Origin: Nesterenkonia sandarakina
Lineage (GTDB): Bacteria > Actinomycetota > Actinomycetes > Actinomycetales > Micrococcaceae
Length of the DNA stretch: 64,000 nucleotides
Direction: 5' to 3'
NCBI RefSeq assembly: GCF_013410215.1
Contig: NZ_JACCFQ010000001.1
Location: 1,364,001-1,428,000 of the forward strand
In this document: one piece after another, positions 17,316 to 26,788 of the stretch
Layout: the number at the start of each line of letters is the position of its first letter
Numbering within the stretch: position 1 is the stretch's first letter
The notes under the pieces: model-generated
Told to the model about the DNA's origin: nothing
The model's database searches: none
Seen by the model: only the letters and a program-made list of their open reading frames with translations
Program-made: the position numbers and the translations under genes

Positions 17316-18356
17316 TCAGTCCTTCCGGGCCTGATAGGCCAGCAGGGCCGCCAGGTAGCCGCCGCCAAGCACCACGGTGACCATGCCCACCGGGATCGGC
17401 TGAGCCAGCGCCTGCTGCGCGATGAGGTCAGAGCCGAGCAGCACCAGCGCGCCCATCAGCGCCGAGTTCACCAGCGGGATCCCGGGCGAGCGGGCGAGCA
17501 GCCGCGCGATCTGCGGGGCCGCCAGGGCGACGAAGGCGATCGGGCCGGTGGCCGCGGTGACCAGCGCGGTGAGCAGCACCCCGATCCCCAGGATCGCGAG
17601 CCGGGTCGGTTCCACGCGCACCCCGTGGGAGGCCGCGACGTCGTCGCCGAGCTCCAGCTGACGCAGCGGTCGCACCGCGAGCAGCAGCAGCGGGGTCACC
17701 GCGAGCACGATCCCGATCGCCGGCAGGACCGCGGACCAGCTGGTCAGACCCAGTGACCCGGCGCCCCAGATGGCTGCGCCCATCGCGGTCTCGGACTGGG
17801 CGCGCAGCAGGATCCAGGAGTTCACCGCATGCAGCGCGGCGGTGATCCCGATGCCCACCACGATCAGCCGGAACCCCTGGACGCCGTCGCGGTAGGCCAG
17901 GAGATAGACGATCAGCGCGGTGCCCAGACCTCCGATCAGCGCGCCCAGCGAGGTGCCGATCGCCCCGCCGGCCACGGTCGCGCCACCGAGCCCCACCGTG
18001 GCGAGCAGGACACCGGTATACGCTCCGGTGGAGAAGCCGATGATGTCCGGGGAGCCCAGCGGGTTGCGGGTCAGGGTCTGGAACAGCGCCCCGGAGAGGG
18101 CCAGCGCGGTCCCGAACACCAGAGCGGCGGTGATCCTGGGCAGGCGCCACTGCAGCACCACGGTGGAGTCGAAGCCGCCGCCGCCGGTGAGCGCCACGAG
18201 CACCTCGGCAGGGTTCAGCGGGTAGTCGCCCATCCCCAGGGCGGTGATGCTCAGGATCACGATGCCGGTCAGCAGGCCCGCCGCGACCAGCCAGGAGCGC
18301 ACCGGACGGTGGGTCAGCCGGGCCTGGCGAGTTCGCGAGCCGGCCCCGGCGCTCAC
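17316..18356 (-). CDS. FecCD-family siderophore ABC permease (second subunit)
   Basis: A 346-residue integral membrane protein with about nine to ten hydrophobic segments. The FecCD motif LPRITAALVFGTALALSGALFQTLTRNPLGSPDIIGFSTGA lies at about residues 50-95, and the cytoplasmic 'GPIAFVALAAPQIAR' coupling loop is near 265. The GTG start at 18356 is chosen because GTGA overlaps the stop of the upstream permease; a longer in-frame ORF simply reads back through that gene. It forms the channel with the partner at 18353-19423 for import of ferric siderophore. Confidence 0.9.
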   Translation of the reverse strand: MSAGAGSRTRQARLTHRPVRSWLVAAGLLTGIVILSITALGMGDYPLNPAEVLVALTGGGGFDSTVVLQWRLPRITAALVFGTALALSGALFQTLTRNPLGSPDIIGFSTGAYTGVLLATVGLGGATVAGGAIGTSLGALIGGLGTALIVYLLAYRDGVQGFRLIVVGIGITAALHAVNSWILLRAQSETAMGAAIWGAGSLGLTSWSAVLPAIGIVLAVTPLLLLAVRPLRQLELGDDVAASHGVRVEPTRLAILGIGVLLTALVTAATGPIAFVALAAPQIARLLARSPGIPLVNSALMGALVLLGSDLIAQQALAQPIPVGMVTVVLGGGYLAALLAYQARKD

Positions 18357-19423
18357 AGCTTCAGCGCCTTGCGTCGGCGGATCAGCAGCACCAGCACCGG
18401 GGCGCCGAGCAGCGCGCTGACCAGCCCCACCGGCATCTCCCCGGGCCAGACGATCAGTCGAGCCACGATGTCGGCGGTGAGCATCAGGATCGGACCGAAG
18501 ACCAGTGAGATCAGCAGCACCCAGCGCTGATCGGCCCCGGCGAAGAAGCGGGCAGCATGTGGGACCATCAGCCCGATGAAGGCGATCGGCCCGGCGATCG
18601 CGGCCGCGCCTCCGGCCAGGATGGTGATCGCCAGGATGCTCAGCACCCGGGTCTTCCACAGTGAGACTCCGAGCGCGGCCGCGAGCTCATCGCCCAGCGC
18701 CAGCGTGTTCAACCCCTTGCCCAGGGGCAGCGCCACGATCAGGGCCAGCAGCACCAGCGGTGCCACGGTCAGGGTCACGTCGAGTCCGCGACCGGCGAGG
18801 ATCCCGGCCTCCCAGACCTGCAGCGCGCCGAAGGTGCGCGGGTCCGACAGGCGCAGGGCGCCGATGACCCCGGAGAGCACCGCGGAGAGTGCGACCCCGG
18901 CCAGGACCATCCGCATCGGGTCCACCTTGCCCGCGGACATCCCGCCGATCAGCGCCACGGCCACGGTCGCGAAGAACGCCCCGGCCAGGGCGAACCAGAT
19001 ATAGCCCAGCGGGGAGGTGATGCCGAAGCCGACGATCGCAATCGCCACCGCGAAGGCCGAGCCTGCGGAGACCCCGAGCAGGCCCGGCTCGGCCAGCGGG
19101 TTCCTGGTCAGCGACTGCATCAGCGCCCCGGCCACTGCCAGCGCGGCCCCGACGACGACGGCGGCCAGTGTCCTTGGCAGCCGCAGGCCTAGCACCGCGT
19201 GCCGGTCTGTCGCGCTGACCTCCCCGCCACTCAGCGCCGCCCAGACCGTGTCCATTCCGATGCCGCGGCTGCCGATGCTCACGCTGGCCAGGCACAGCAG
19301 CCCCAGGACCAGGAGCCCGAGCAGCAGCGCCAGCGTGGTGCGCGGCGTCGCGCTGCGGCCCAGGGCATGCGGGTGCAGCCCGGGGCGTCCTGGGCGTCTG
19401 AGCGTGCCGGATTCAGCGGTCAT
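18353..19423 (-). CDS. FecCD-family siderophore ABC permease (first subunit)
   Basis: A 356-residue polytopic protein. After a basic N-terminus it shows the conserved LPRTLAAVVVGAALAVAGALMQSLTRNPLAEPGLLGVSAGSAF (about residues 80-125) and GPIAFIGLMVPHAARF (about 265-280), where the ATPase coupling helix lies. It overlaps the next permease by 4 bp, so the two make an obligate pair. It is divergent from the binding protein over a 117-bp gap. I looked for an IdeR/DtxR iron box (TTAGG-type repeats) in that gap and could not identify a convincing one. Confidence 0.9.
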   Translation of the reverse strand: MTAESGTLRRPGRPGLHPHALGRSATPRTTLALLLGLLVLGLLCLASVSIGSRGIGMDTVWAALSGGEVSATDRHAVLGLRLPRTLAAVVVGAALAVAGALMQSLTRNPLAEPGLLGVSAGSAFAVAIAIVGFGITSPLGYIWFALAGAFFATVAVALIGGMSAGKVDPMRMVLAGVALSAVLSGVIGALRLSDPRTFGALQVWEAGILAGRGLDVTLTVAPLVLLALIVALPLGKGLNTLALGDELAAALGVSLWKTRVLSILAITILAGGAAAIAGPIAFIGLMVPHAARFFAGADQRWVLLISLVFGPILMLTADIVARLIVWPGEMPVGLVSALLGAPVLVLLIRRRKALKL

Positions 19424-19540
19424 GCCGGATGAGTCTCGCCTTAGTGGGAAATGGATACTGTCTCGTGCTCTAATTTGTTCTATTCTGGGGGAGTGGTCAA
19501 CAGGCCATCCTCACATCCTTTCATCACAAGGAGTATCCTC

Positions 19541-20560
19541 TTGCACGGATCTCGTCGTCTCACCGGCCTCGCACTCGGCGCCGCAGCCGCCCTTCTCCTC
19601 TCCGCCTGCGCGGACTCAGCCGGGCAGGACAGCGGCAGCGCAGAAGGCGGCGACGCGAGTCAGGACGCCGGGGCGTCCAGCGGGGCCTACCCGGCCACCA
19701 TCGACACCGAGTTCGGCGAGGTCACCATCGAAGAGGCACCCGAGCGGGTCGTCGCCCTGGGCTGGGGCGACGCCGAGGTGGCACTGGACCTCGGGGTCGA
19801 ACCAGTCGGCGCCTCGGACTGGCTGGGCTTCGAGGATCCGGACGGGATCGGGCCCTGGGTGGAGAACACCTACACCGAATCCCCGGAGATCCTCGGCACC
19901 CTGGAGCTCTCTTATGAGGCGGTGGCCGCCCTGGAGCCGGATCTGATCCTGGACGTGCGCAGCTCGGGGGACCAGGAACGCTACGACCGACTCAGCTCCA
20001 TCGCCCCCACGGTCGGCGTGGCCCCCGGCGGAGCGGGCTACCTGACCGAGTCCGAGGACCAGGTGCGCATGATCGCCGCCGCACTGGGCCAGCCGGAGGC
20101 GGGCGAGGAGATGCTCGCCGAGCAGGAACAGGCCTTCGCCGCGGCCGTCGAGGAGAACCCGGAATGGGAGGGCCAGACCGCCACGGTGGCCTCCCGCACC
20201 GCCGAGGGCTGGGGCGCCTACACGGCGGCCGACGGCCGAGTCGCCTTCATGGAGGACCTCGGGTTCGTGCAGAACCCAGAGATCGCCGAGCTCGGTGGAG
20301 AGGGGGAGTTCAGCGTGAACATCTCCGATGAGCAGCTCGAGCTGCTCGACGCAGACCTGCTCCTCGGCTTCCCGATCTTCATCGAGGAGACCGAGATCAC
20401 CGAGGATGCGGGGTGGACGAGCATCCCCGCCGTGGAGGACGGACGCGAGCTGGTGGTCACCGGAGACCTCGCCAACGCCTTCTCGCTGGGCACCCCCGAG
20501 GCGCAGATCTACGCGCTCGATGAGCTCAGCGCCGAGTTCGAGGAGATCCTGGGTCAATGA
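19541..20560 (+). CDS. Iron-siderophore-binding lipoprotein (FepB/FhuD-like)
   Basis: A 339-residue type III periplasmic-binding-like lipoprotein. The N-terminus (LHGSRRLTGLALGAAAALLLSAC) is a lipoprotein signal with a lipobox LLSAC, so Cys at about residue 23 would be lipidated. A Ser/Gly/Asp-rich linker follows, then the TroA-like fold with 'PERVVALGWGDAEVALDLG' and 'LEPDLILD'. TTG at 19541 is preferred because AAGGAG lies 7 bp before it; the upstream ATG gives an implausible N-terminus. It delivers ferric siderophore to the divergent FecCD pair and overlaps the next gene (ATGA). Confidence 0.88.
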   Translation: MHGSRRLTGLALGAAAALLLSACADSAGQDSGSAEGGDASQDAGASSGAYPATIDTEFGEVTIEEAPERVVALGWGDAEVALDLGVEPVGASDWLGFEDPDGIGPWVENTYTESPEILGTLELSYEAVAALEPDLILDVRSSGDQERYDRLSSIAPTVGVAPGGAGYLTESEDQVRMIAAALGQPEAGEEMLAEQEQAFAAAVEENPEWEGQTATVASRTAEGWGAYTAADGRVAFMEDLGFVQNPEIAELGGEGEFSVNISDEQLELLDADLLLGFPIFIEETEITEDAGWTSIPAVEDGRELVVTGDLANAFSLGTPEAQIYALDELSAEFEEILGQ

Positions 20561-21576
20561 GTCTGCGCTCAAGCCTCGCCGCGGTGGCGGACCGTGCTGT
20601 GGGAGATGGCGACGCCGTCGACCCCGCCACGCTGAATCCGCAGCGCGCCTACGCCACCGTGGTGGCACGGGTGCAGCGGCTGAGTCCGAACTATCTGCGC
20701 TTCACGCTCGAAGCCGAGGAGCTGCGGCACTTCCACACCGGCGGGCTGGACCAGCGGATCAAGCTGCTGCTGCCCCGCGCCGACGGCACGCTGCCTGATC
20801 TGGGCCTCTTCGACCAGCCGCAGCCGGAGATGATGCAGTGGTACACCACCTGGCGTCAGCTCCCCGAAGCAGAGCGCAACCCGATCCGGACCTACACCGT
20901 GCGAGCCATCCGCCCGTGGGCGCAGCAGATCGATGTGGACTTCGTGGTCCACGGCACCGAGGGTCCCGCCTCCGCCTGGGCGATGCGCGCCGAGGTCGGC
21001 GACGAGCTGGTGGTCATCGGCCCGGACGGCCGGTCCACCCGGGCCGGCGGCGGAATCGAGTTCGACCCGCACACCGCGCGCGATGTCCTGCTGGCCGGCG
21101 ATGAGACGGCGGTCCCCGCGATCTGCGCGATCCTCGAGATGCTGCCCGAGCGGGTCCACGGCGAGGCATACCTGGAGATCCCCACGCGCGCGGATGCCCT
21201 CGACGTGGCCAACAGCTCCGGGGTGGAGATCTTCTGGCTGCCCCGCGAGGGTGCCGCCCGCGGCGCTCCGCTGACCAGTGCCGTGCAGAACTGGGGCCGG
21301 CGGCGCGCGGAGATCTTCGCCCAGCGCCGCGCCTCCTGGCAGCCTGCCCGCGGTGAACCGGTGGGAGCACCCTCGGGCGCCGAGGACCTCGCGGAGCTCG
21401 GCGAGGACGACCTGCTCTGGGAGGTCGGGGACGCCGATGGCTTCCGCGAGTACGCCTGGCTGGCCGGTGAGGCCGGTGTGATCACCGGCCTGCGCCGTCA
21501 CCTGGTCAAGGACGTCGGGCTCAGCCGAAAGCAGGTCTCCTTCATGGGTTATTGGAAGCAGGGCCGCGCCAGCTGA
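20557..21576 (+). CDS. Siderophore-interacting protein (FAD/NAD(P)H ferric-siderophore reductase)
   Basis: A 339-residue SIP-family flavoprotein. The N-terminal FAD-binding barrel has the RTYTVR motif (about residues 110-115). The C-terminal NAD-like domain has 'LLAGDETAVPAICAILEMLP' (about 180-200). The ending 'GLRRHLVKDVGLSRKQVSFMGYWKQG' is the usual signature of the family (KQVSFMGYWKxG). It reduces imported Fe(III)-siderophore to release iron in the cytoplasm. It overlaps the binding lipoprotein gene by 4 bp, so the two are coupled. Confidence 0.93.
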   Translation: MSLRSSLAAVADRAVGDGDAVDPATLNPQRAYATVVARVQRLSPNYLRFTLEAEELRHFHTGGLDQRIKLLLPRADGTLPDLGLFDQPQPEMMQWYTTWRQLPEAERNPIRTYTVRAIRPWAQQIDVDFVVHGTEGPASAWAMRAEVGDELVVIGPDGRSTRAGGGIEFDPHTARDVLLAGDETAVPAICAILEMLPERVHGEAYLEIPTRADALDVANSSGVEIFWLPREGAARGAPLTSAVQNWGRRRAEIFAQRRASWQPARGEPVGAPSGAEDLAELGEDDLLWEVGDADGFREYAWLAGEAGVITGLRRHLVKDVGLSRKQVSFMGYWKQGRAS

Positions 21577-21588
21577 GCGCGGACGGCC

Positions 21589-22815
21589 TCAGCGCCCGGT
21601 CACCAGCTGGCCACGAGTGAAGACGTGACTGATCGAGCTCTCCGGGGTGCTCAGCACGCTGACATCTTCCAGGGGATTGCGCTCGAGCAGGACGATGTCG
21701 GCCGCGGCACCCTCTGAGAGCGTTCCGAGGTCCTGACGACGCAGCAGCTTGGCAGCGGTGGTGGTGGCGGAGCGCAGGACCGCGCCAGGAGACTGCACGC
21801 GAGCCCGGATGGCGAACTCATGGCTCTGCCAGCCGCGCATTCCTCCGAGCAGGTCAGAGCCATAGGCGATGTTGACGCCCCCCTCGTCGGCCAGCCGCAG
21901 CGCTTCGATGCCCGCGTGCAGGACGTTCTCGACCTTGTCCTGACTCTCCTGTGGCAGCCCGTGAGCTGCGCCCTCGGCCTTGAGTCGTTCATAGGTCACC
22001 AGAGTCGGCACCAGGAACGCATCGAACTCTCGGAAGAGCCGCACGCTCTCCTCATCGAGCAGGTTGCCATGTTCGATGGAGCGCACGCCGAGCTTCAGGC
22101 CCCGGTTGATCGCTCTGGCCGTGTAGGCGTGGCCCAGGGCATAGCGGTTGGCGGCCTCGGCCTCCTCGACGGCGGCGCGGATCTCCTCGTCGGAGAACTG
22201 CGTGGAATCCACACGATCTGTGGGTGACGCGACCCCTCCAGAGAGCATGAGCTTGATATGGTCCGCCCCGGTGCGCAGCTGGTGGCGCGCTGCCCGTCGC
22301 ACCTCGGAGACCCCGTCGCAGACGACGCCCATATGTGGGCAGCACTGATGGGAGTCCATGACCGAGCTGCCAGGTGCGCGCATGTCGGCGTGACCCCCGG
22401 TCTGTGAGATCGCTTTTCCGCCGTAGAAGAGCCTTGGTGCCGGGAAGAGCTCTTCCTCGGCGGCTCGGGCCAGTCCGAAATCCGCTCCTCCGGCATCACG
22501 CAGCGTGGTGAATCCCCGGCCGAGGGCGTCCTGCATGGAGTTCATCGCAGTGATGGCGAGGTAGGAAGGCGACTCCTCGCCGAGCCGTCCCAGGTCCGCG
22601 GTGTTAGCGAGCACGTGGACATGGCAGTCGATCAATCCGGGCATCGCGATCCGACCGCCGGCGTCCAGCGCCTCGGCCTCCGGCTCGGCCTCCCCGCCGA
22701 TCGAGGCGATACGATCGTGAGCGATCCTCAGGGTGGTGGGTTCAGAGACGGTCTCCGTCTCTGGATCCAAGATTCGCACGTTGGTGATCGCCCGGTGGGA
22801 GTTCTCGAGTTGCAT
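21589..22815 (-). CDS. Metal-dependent amidohydrolase, imidazolonepropionase/prolidase-like
   Basis: A 408-residue amidohydrolase-superfamily enzyme. Metal ligands are visible: HVH in GLIDCHVHVL (about residues 60-70), a Lys in ADHIKLMLSGG (about 190, likely the carboxylated lysine), His in GHAYTA and SIEHGN, and the last Asp in AYGSDLLGG (about 310). This arrangement matches the binuclear-zinc group that includes Xaa-Pro dipeptidases and N-acyl amino-acid hydrolases, but the substrate is unknown. It is divergent from an RpiR regulator, with the sodium:solute symporter gene downstream of that. The three look like a small substrate-uptake-and-hydrolysis module. Confidence 0.85.
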   Translation of the reverse strand: MQLENSHRAITNVRILDPETETVSEPTTLRIAHDRIASIGGEAEPEAEALDAGGRIAMPGLIDCHVHVLANTADLGRLGEESPSYLAITAMNSMQDALGRGFTTLRDAGGADFGLARAAEEELFPAPRLFYGGKAISQTGGHADMRAPGSSVMDSHQCCPHMGVVCDGVSEVRRAARHQLRTGADHIKLMLSGGVASPTDRVDSTQFSDEEIRAAVEEAEAANRYALGHAYTARAINRGLKLGVRSIEHGNLLDEESVRLFREFDAFLVPTLVTYERLKAEGAAHGLPQESQDKVENVLHAGIEALRLADEGGVNIAYGSDLLGGMRGWQSHEFAIRARVQSPGAVLRSATTTAAKLLRRQDLGTLSEGAAADIVLLERNPLEDVSVLSTPESSISHVFTRGQLVTGR

Positions 22816-22879
22816 CAGACAGCCTTTCTCGGTTCTGGCAGCGCAGATCGTTCTCGCGCGGTCTGGTCAACATAACGAT

Positions 22880-22900
22880 ATGCAAAGGACTTTGCAAAGC
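22880..22900. promoter_or_regulatory. Candidate RpiR operator, copy 1 (TGCAA-N6-TTGCA)
   Basis: ATGCAA-N6-TTGCAA-N-GC is found between the divergent hydrolase and RpiR genes. TGCAA (22881-22885) and TTGCA (22892-22896) are inverted arms. The same motif, with the same spacing and flanks, recurs before the symporter gene at 23775-23795. Confidence 0.7.
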
Positions 22901-23743
22901 ATGAGTCACAGCGTCTCCACCTGGGTGGACAAACTTGTCGGCGGCCGCAGTCCGTCCCCTGCGTTGGGTCGGGTCGTGGCGGTGCTGCGCGCCGATCCGG
23001 AGCTTGCCGCCTTCGCCACCACGGCGCAGCTAGCCGCTGTCGCGCAGGTGAATATCGGGACCGTGACCCGTGCTGCTCAGTTCCTGGGGTTCTCAGGATG
23101 GCCGGACCTGGTGCTGGACTACCGCGGGCGCTACCTTGCCACGCTGACCGCCGATCGGATCCTCAGCGGGTCGACCTCGGGGGTGAAGGGGCTGGCGTCG
23201 ATCATGGAGGACGTGCGGGCTCTGGAGTCGCTTGGGTCAACCTTGGACGACACGGTGATCGAGGCCGGCGCCGAGCTGATCGGCGGGGCCAGGCGTGGCG
23301 TGGTGCTGGCTACGGGAATATTCGCCGGAGTCGCCGCTCAGCTGGCCCACGGGGCGCAGCTGCTCGGATGCGACCTCTCGCTCCAGACTGGCGCGGTCTC
23401 GGCGCAGATGACCGCCGTGCGACAGCTTGGGCCGGCGGATCTGGTCATCACGTTCAACATCTGGAAGACCACCGAGGCGGTCAACCAGCTCGCCCTCCTG
23501 GCCGCCGAGCGCGGAGTGCCGCTGCTGGCGATCGTGGACCGCTCCACCCCTGTGGCGCAGCGGGCGGATCTGGCGATCACGGTCCCCAGTGATTCGTCCC
23601 GGTATCTGCCTTCGAGTGTTCCCGCCACCTCAGTCATCCAGGCGCTGCTGATGGGTGTCGCCGAGCGCGATCGTGCGCGAGCCGAGGCCAGCCTGCGTGA
23701 AGCGGATGAGATGTGGAGCCGGGTCGGCGTCGTCGTGGACTAG
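22901..23743 (+). CDS. RpiR-family (HTH + SIS) transcriptional regulator
   Basis: A 280-residue regulator. Residues 1-75 form the HTH_6 domain (LGRVVAVLRADPELAAFATTAQLAAVAQVNIGTVTRAAQFLGFSGWPDL). Residues 115-245 form the SIS sugar-isomerase-like fold, with a glycine-rich loop 'RGVVLATGIFAGVAAQLAH' and 'PADLVITFNIWKTTEAVNQLALLA'. The ATG at 22901 is preferred because AAGGAC lies about 11 bp upstream; the ATG at 22880 would place the operator inside the gene. It probably senses a phosphorylated or amino metabolite and controls the hydrolase and the symporter. A likely operator overlaps its 5' end. Confidence 0.85.
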   Translation: MSHSVSTWVDKLVGGRSPSPALGRVVAVLRADPELAAFATTAQLAAVAQVNIGTVTRAAQFLGFSGWPDLVLDYRGRYLATLTADRILSGSTSGVKGLASIMEDVRALESLGSTLDDTVIEAGAELIGGARRGVVLATGIFAGVAAQLAHGAQLLGCDLSLQTGAVSAQMTAVRQLGPADLVITFNIWKTTEAVNQLALLAAERGVPLLAIVDRSTPVAQRADLAITVPSDSSRYLPSSVPATSVIQALLMGVAERDRARAEASLREADEMWSRVGVVVD

Positions 23744-23774
23744 GGCAGAGACTCGGGGTGGAAATACGGTAGTA

Positions 23775-23795
23775 ATGCAATAAATGTTGCAATGC
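23775..23795. promoter_or_regulatory. Candidate RpiR operator, copy 2 (TGCAA-N6-TTGCA)
   Basis: ATGCAA-N6-TTGCAA-N-GC lies 67 bp before the GTG of the symporter. The arms are TGCAA at 23776-23780 and TTGCA at 23787-23791. This copy matches the one at 22880-22900 in 12 fixed positions plus one shared base in the trailing GC. Confidence 0.7.
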
Positions 23796-23861
23796 TGTTC
23801 GTGGGCCGTCACTATAGACGAGTTCCACGTCACACTCGCCTCTTGGATGGAGTACCGCACC

Positions 23862-25283
23862 GTGACCAATATCGTCGTCCTCGTCTGCTACCTGCTGCTG
23901 ATGGTCGCCTTCGCCGCGTGGCTGGGCAAGCGCGCCAAGATCAAGACGGGGACAGACTTCGTCCTGGCTGGACAGTCCCTGCCCGCGTGGGTTCTCGCCG
24001 GGACCATGTTGACCACCTTTGTCGGCTCCGGATCGATCATCGGTGGTGCCAGCTTCGTGTTCCAGAACGGGCCGCTGCCGGGGATCTTCTTCTTCCTGGG
24101 AACTCTGCTGGGCGCACTCACTCTGGGGTTCCTGGCGCAGAAGATCCGCCGCAAGTCCTTCCACACCGTGCCGCAGCTGCTTCGGACCCGTTTCGGGCGC
24201 AACACCGGAACGATCGGGACGATCATCGTGCTGATCGCGTTCATGGGAATCGCCGCCACGCAGTTCACCGGCGCCGGGTACATCTTCAGCCTCATCACGC
24301 CGCTGAGCCAGACGCAAGGCGCCATCGTGGCAGTCCTTCTGATCACCTTCCTGGCCCTGGTGGGCGGTCTGAAGTCCGTGGCCTGGACGGACTTCCTCTC
24401 CGCCATCGTGATCATCCTCGGACTCGTCGTGGCGCTCGGCTACGTCTTCGTACAAGACCTGGGAGGCTTCGGCACCTACGTGGACCGGCTGGATCCGGCG
24501 CTGAGCACCATCACGGGGCCGCTGACGCCGCTGCAGATCCTTGGCTATTTCCTTCCGCTGTTCCTGCTCTGTCTCGGAGATCAGAACATGCATCAGAGGC
24601 TTTCGGCGGCCAAGAGCCCCCGGACAGCGCAGCGGGCGGCATTCCTGTTCTTCCTCGGTGGTCTCATGATGATCATTCCGATCATTCTGCTCGCGTCCTC
24701 GGCCACGATCGTAAACCCCGATTCCGCGCCTGATATGGCGGTCCTCGGGCTGGCCGCGGGCGGTTTCACTCCGGAGCTGGTCGGCGCAGTCATCCTGGTC
24801 ACCGCTCTGGCGCTCATCGTGACCACCGGGTCGTCCTATCTGCTGACCTGCTCGGGAAACATCGTCTACGACCTGATCTTCCGGGATAGGGCACGACGCG
24901 ATGCATCTGCCCCGGGCAGCCAGGTGCTCACGGCGCGACTCGCGGTGATCGTCATCGCGATCTGCGCATATGTGCTCGTCCAGTTCTTCCCCACGTTGCT
25001 GGATCTGCAGATGTATGCGTACACGATGTACGGCGCAGCCGTGACTCCGGCGGTGCTCGCCGCTCTGTTCTGGAAGCGTGTCAGCGCTGCCGGAGCCACT
25101 GCCTCGATGCTGACCGGTGGAGTGGTCACAGTGCTGTGGGAGCTCTTCGGAGAGGGCATCAACTCTGTCGTCGTCGCCTTCCCGGTCGCGGTGATCGCCT
25201 TGGTGGCCGTCTCGCTGGCGACCAGGCCTGCCCCGGTTCTGGAAGACAGCACCGCGGTGCAACGGGAGACCGCTGCGGTCTAG
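23862..25283 (+). CDS. Sodium:solute symporter (SSS family)
   Basis: A 473-residue permease with about 13 hydrophobic segments. Family marks are '[38 protein letters not shown]' near the N-terminus and the repeated Gly/Ser-rich helices after it. '[26 protein letters not shown]' near residue 190 is the standard SSS motif. The GTG at 23862 is preferred because GGATGGAG lies 9 bp upstream; the ATG at 23847 has no ribosome site. It would import a small organic solute with Na+, plausibly the substrate of the amidohydrolase at 21589. Confidence 0.85.
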   Translation: MTNIVVLVCYLLLMVAFAAWLGKRAKIKTGTDFVLAGQSLPAWVLAGTMLTTFVGSGSIIGGASFVFQNGPLPGIFFFLGTLLGALTLGFLAQKIRRKSFHTVPQLLRTRFGRNTGTIGTIIVLIAFMGIAATQFTGAGYIFSLITPLSQTQGAIVAVLLITFLALVGGLKSVAWTDFLSAIVIILGLVVALGYVFVQDLGGFGTYVDRLDPALSTITGPLTPLQILGYFLPLFLLCLGDQNMHQRLSAAKSPRTAQRAAFLFFLGGLMMIIPIILLASSATIVNPDSAPDMAVLGLAAGGFTPELVGAVILVTALALIVTTGSSYLLTCSGNIVYDLIFRDRARRDASAPGSQVLTARLAVIVIAICAYVLVQFFPTLLDLQMYAYTMYGAAVTPAVLAALFWKRVSAAGATASMLTGGVVTVLWELFGEGINSVVVAFPVAVIALVAVSLATRPAPVLEDSTAVQRETAAV

Positions 25284-25348
25284 ACGGCCTCAGCCCGACC
25301 CCCGGGGACGTAGTGCGCCGGGCTCGCGCCCATGGGAGACTGGCGGGG

Positions 25349-26773
25349 ATGGCACATCCCAAGAATCCCCGCAACGAAGTCCGCTCCCGCGACGAGCGTG
25401 AGCCGAAGATCTCCGCGCCCAAGTCGGCTGCCGCCCGCAGCGCAGCTGGGGCGCCCAGGACGGCAGCCTCGGGTCCCTCCTCGGACGCGGCGCGCCCGCA
25501 GATCCGGCCCAAGGCGGAGGGCTGGCAGCAGCCTATGGACGCCGAGGGGCGACCGAAGCTGCAGTTCGCCCAGCCCAAGGTCAAGCAGCCGCCGAAGCAT
25601 CTGGCGGACATGACCCTGCAGGAGCGCACCGATCGCGCCAAGGAGCTGGGGATCTCTGGGTTCCGCGCCAAGCAGCTCTCGGTGCACTACTTCCGGCACT
25701 ACACCTCCGACCCGGAGCAGATGACCGATCTGCCCGCGGAGACCCGCGAACAGCTGGTGGATGAGTTCCTGCCGCCGCTGCTCACCGAGGTCCGCCGGCT
25801 CAAGACCGACGACGGCGCCACGATCAAGTTCCTCTGGCGGCTCTTCGACGGTGCCATGGTCGAGTCGGTGCTGATGCGCTACCGCAGCCGGATCACGCTG
25901 TGCATCTCCTCGCAGTGCGGCTGCGGGATGAACTGTCCCTTCTGCGCCACCGGACAGAACGGGCTGACCCGCAACATGTCCTCGGCTGAGATCGTGGACC
26001 AGATCGTCCAGGCGAACCGGGTGATCGCCGCCGGTGAGCTCGACGCCCCGAATGCGGCCGAGCTCGCCGAGGAGCAGGATCACGCAGCCCTGGGCGAGGA
26101 GACCGACTTCGCCGAGTCCGAGGAATCGGCAGCGGCGGGCAAGGGCGCGTCGTCGTCCTCTTCGGTGGGCCCGCAGCGGGTCTCCAACATCGTCTTCATG
26201 GGCATGGGCGAGCCGCTGGCGAACTATAAGCGCGTGATGAACGCCGTGCGCCGCATGGTGGACCCCGCCCCGGAGGGCCTGGGCATGAGCGCCCGCGGGA
26301 TCACCATCTCCACCGTGGGACTGGTCCCGGCGATCCGGAAGCTCGCCGATGAGAACCTGCCGATCACCTTCGCGCTGAGCCTGCACGCGCCCGATGATGA
26401 GCTGCGCGATGAGCTGATCCCGGTGAATTCGCGCTGGAAGGCCGATGAGGCCATCGACGCCGCGTACCACTACTACCAGACCACCGGGCGTCGTGTCTCG
26501 ATCGAGTACGCGCTGATCAAGGACATGAACGACCACCTGTGGCGCGCCGAGCTGCTGGCCGAGAAGCTCAACGCCCGGGGCCGCGGCTGGGTGCACGTGA
26601 ACCCGATCCCGCTGAACCCGACTCCGGGCTCGATCTGGACCTCCTCGGAGCCGGAGGTGATGCGGGCCTTCGTGAACCGGCTCGAGTCCCTCGGAGTGCC
26701 CACCACGCTGCGTGACACCCGCGGCAAGGAGATCGACGGCGCCTGCGGCCAGCTCGCGGCCGCGGAAGAATGA
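25349..26773 (+). CDS. rlmN: 23S rRNA (adenine-2503-C2)-methyltransferase RlmN with acidic insert
   Basis: A 474-residue radical-SAM enzyme that methylates A2503 of 23S rRNA and some tRNAs. The [4Fe-4S] cluster motif [10 protein letters not shown] lies at about residues 190-199 (CxxxCxxC), and '[17 protein letters not shown]' at about 283-299. The catalytic Cys pair partner is in [17 protein letters not shown] near the C-terminus. Two parts are unusual: about 85 Lys/Arg/Pro-rich residues precede the core, and about 45 Glu/Ala/Ser residues (about 231-277) split the SAM barrel between 'NRVIAAGEL' and 'RVSNIVFMG'. Both look like loops outside the core. The ATG follows a GGGG-type site. Confidence 0.93.
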   Translation: MAHPKNPRNEVRSRDEREPKISAPKSAAARSAAGAPRTAASGPSSDAARPQIRPKAEGWQQPMDAEGRPKLQFAQPKVKQPPKHLADMTLQERTDRAKELGISGFRAKQLSVHYFRHYTSDPEQMTDLPAETREQLVDEFLPPLLTEVRRLKTDDGATIKFLWRLFDGAMVESVLMRYRSRITLCISSQCGCGMNCPFCATGQNGLTRNMSSAEIVDQIVQANRVIAAGELDAPNAAELAEEQDHAALGEETDFAESEESAAAGKGASSSSSVGPQRVSNIVFMGMGEPLANYKRVMNAVRRMVDPAPEGLGMSARGITISTVGLVPAIRKLADENLPITFALSLHAPDDELRDELIPVNSRWKADEAIDAAYHYYQTTGRRVSIEYALIKDMNDHLWRAELLAEKLNARGRGWVHVNPIPLNPTPGSIWTSSEPEVMRAFVNRLESLGVPTTLRDTRGKEIDGACGQLAAAEE

Positions 26774-26788
26774 CCGGAGAAGACTGAG

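Noticed and set aside
19424-19540. An IdeR/DtxR iron box in the divergent siderophore gap
   Set aside because: A CCTTAG fragment is present but no second half-site with the right spacing; I could not support an operator.
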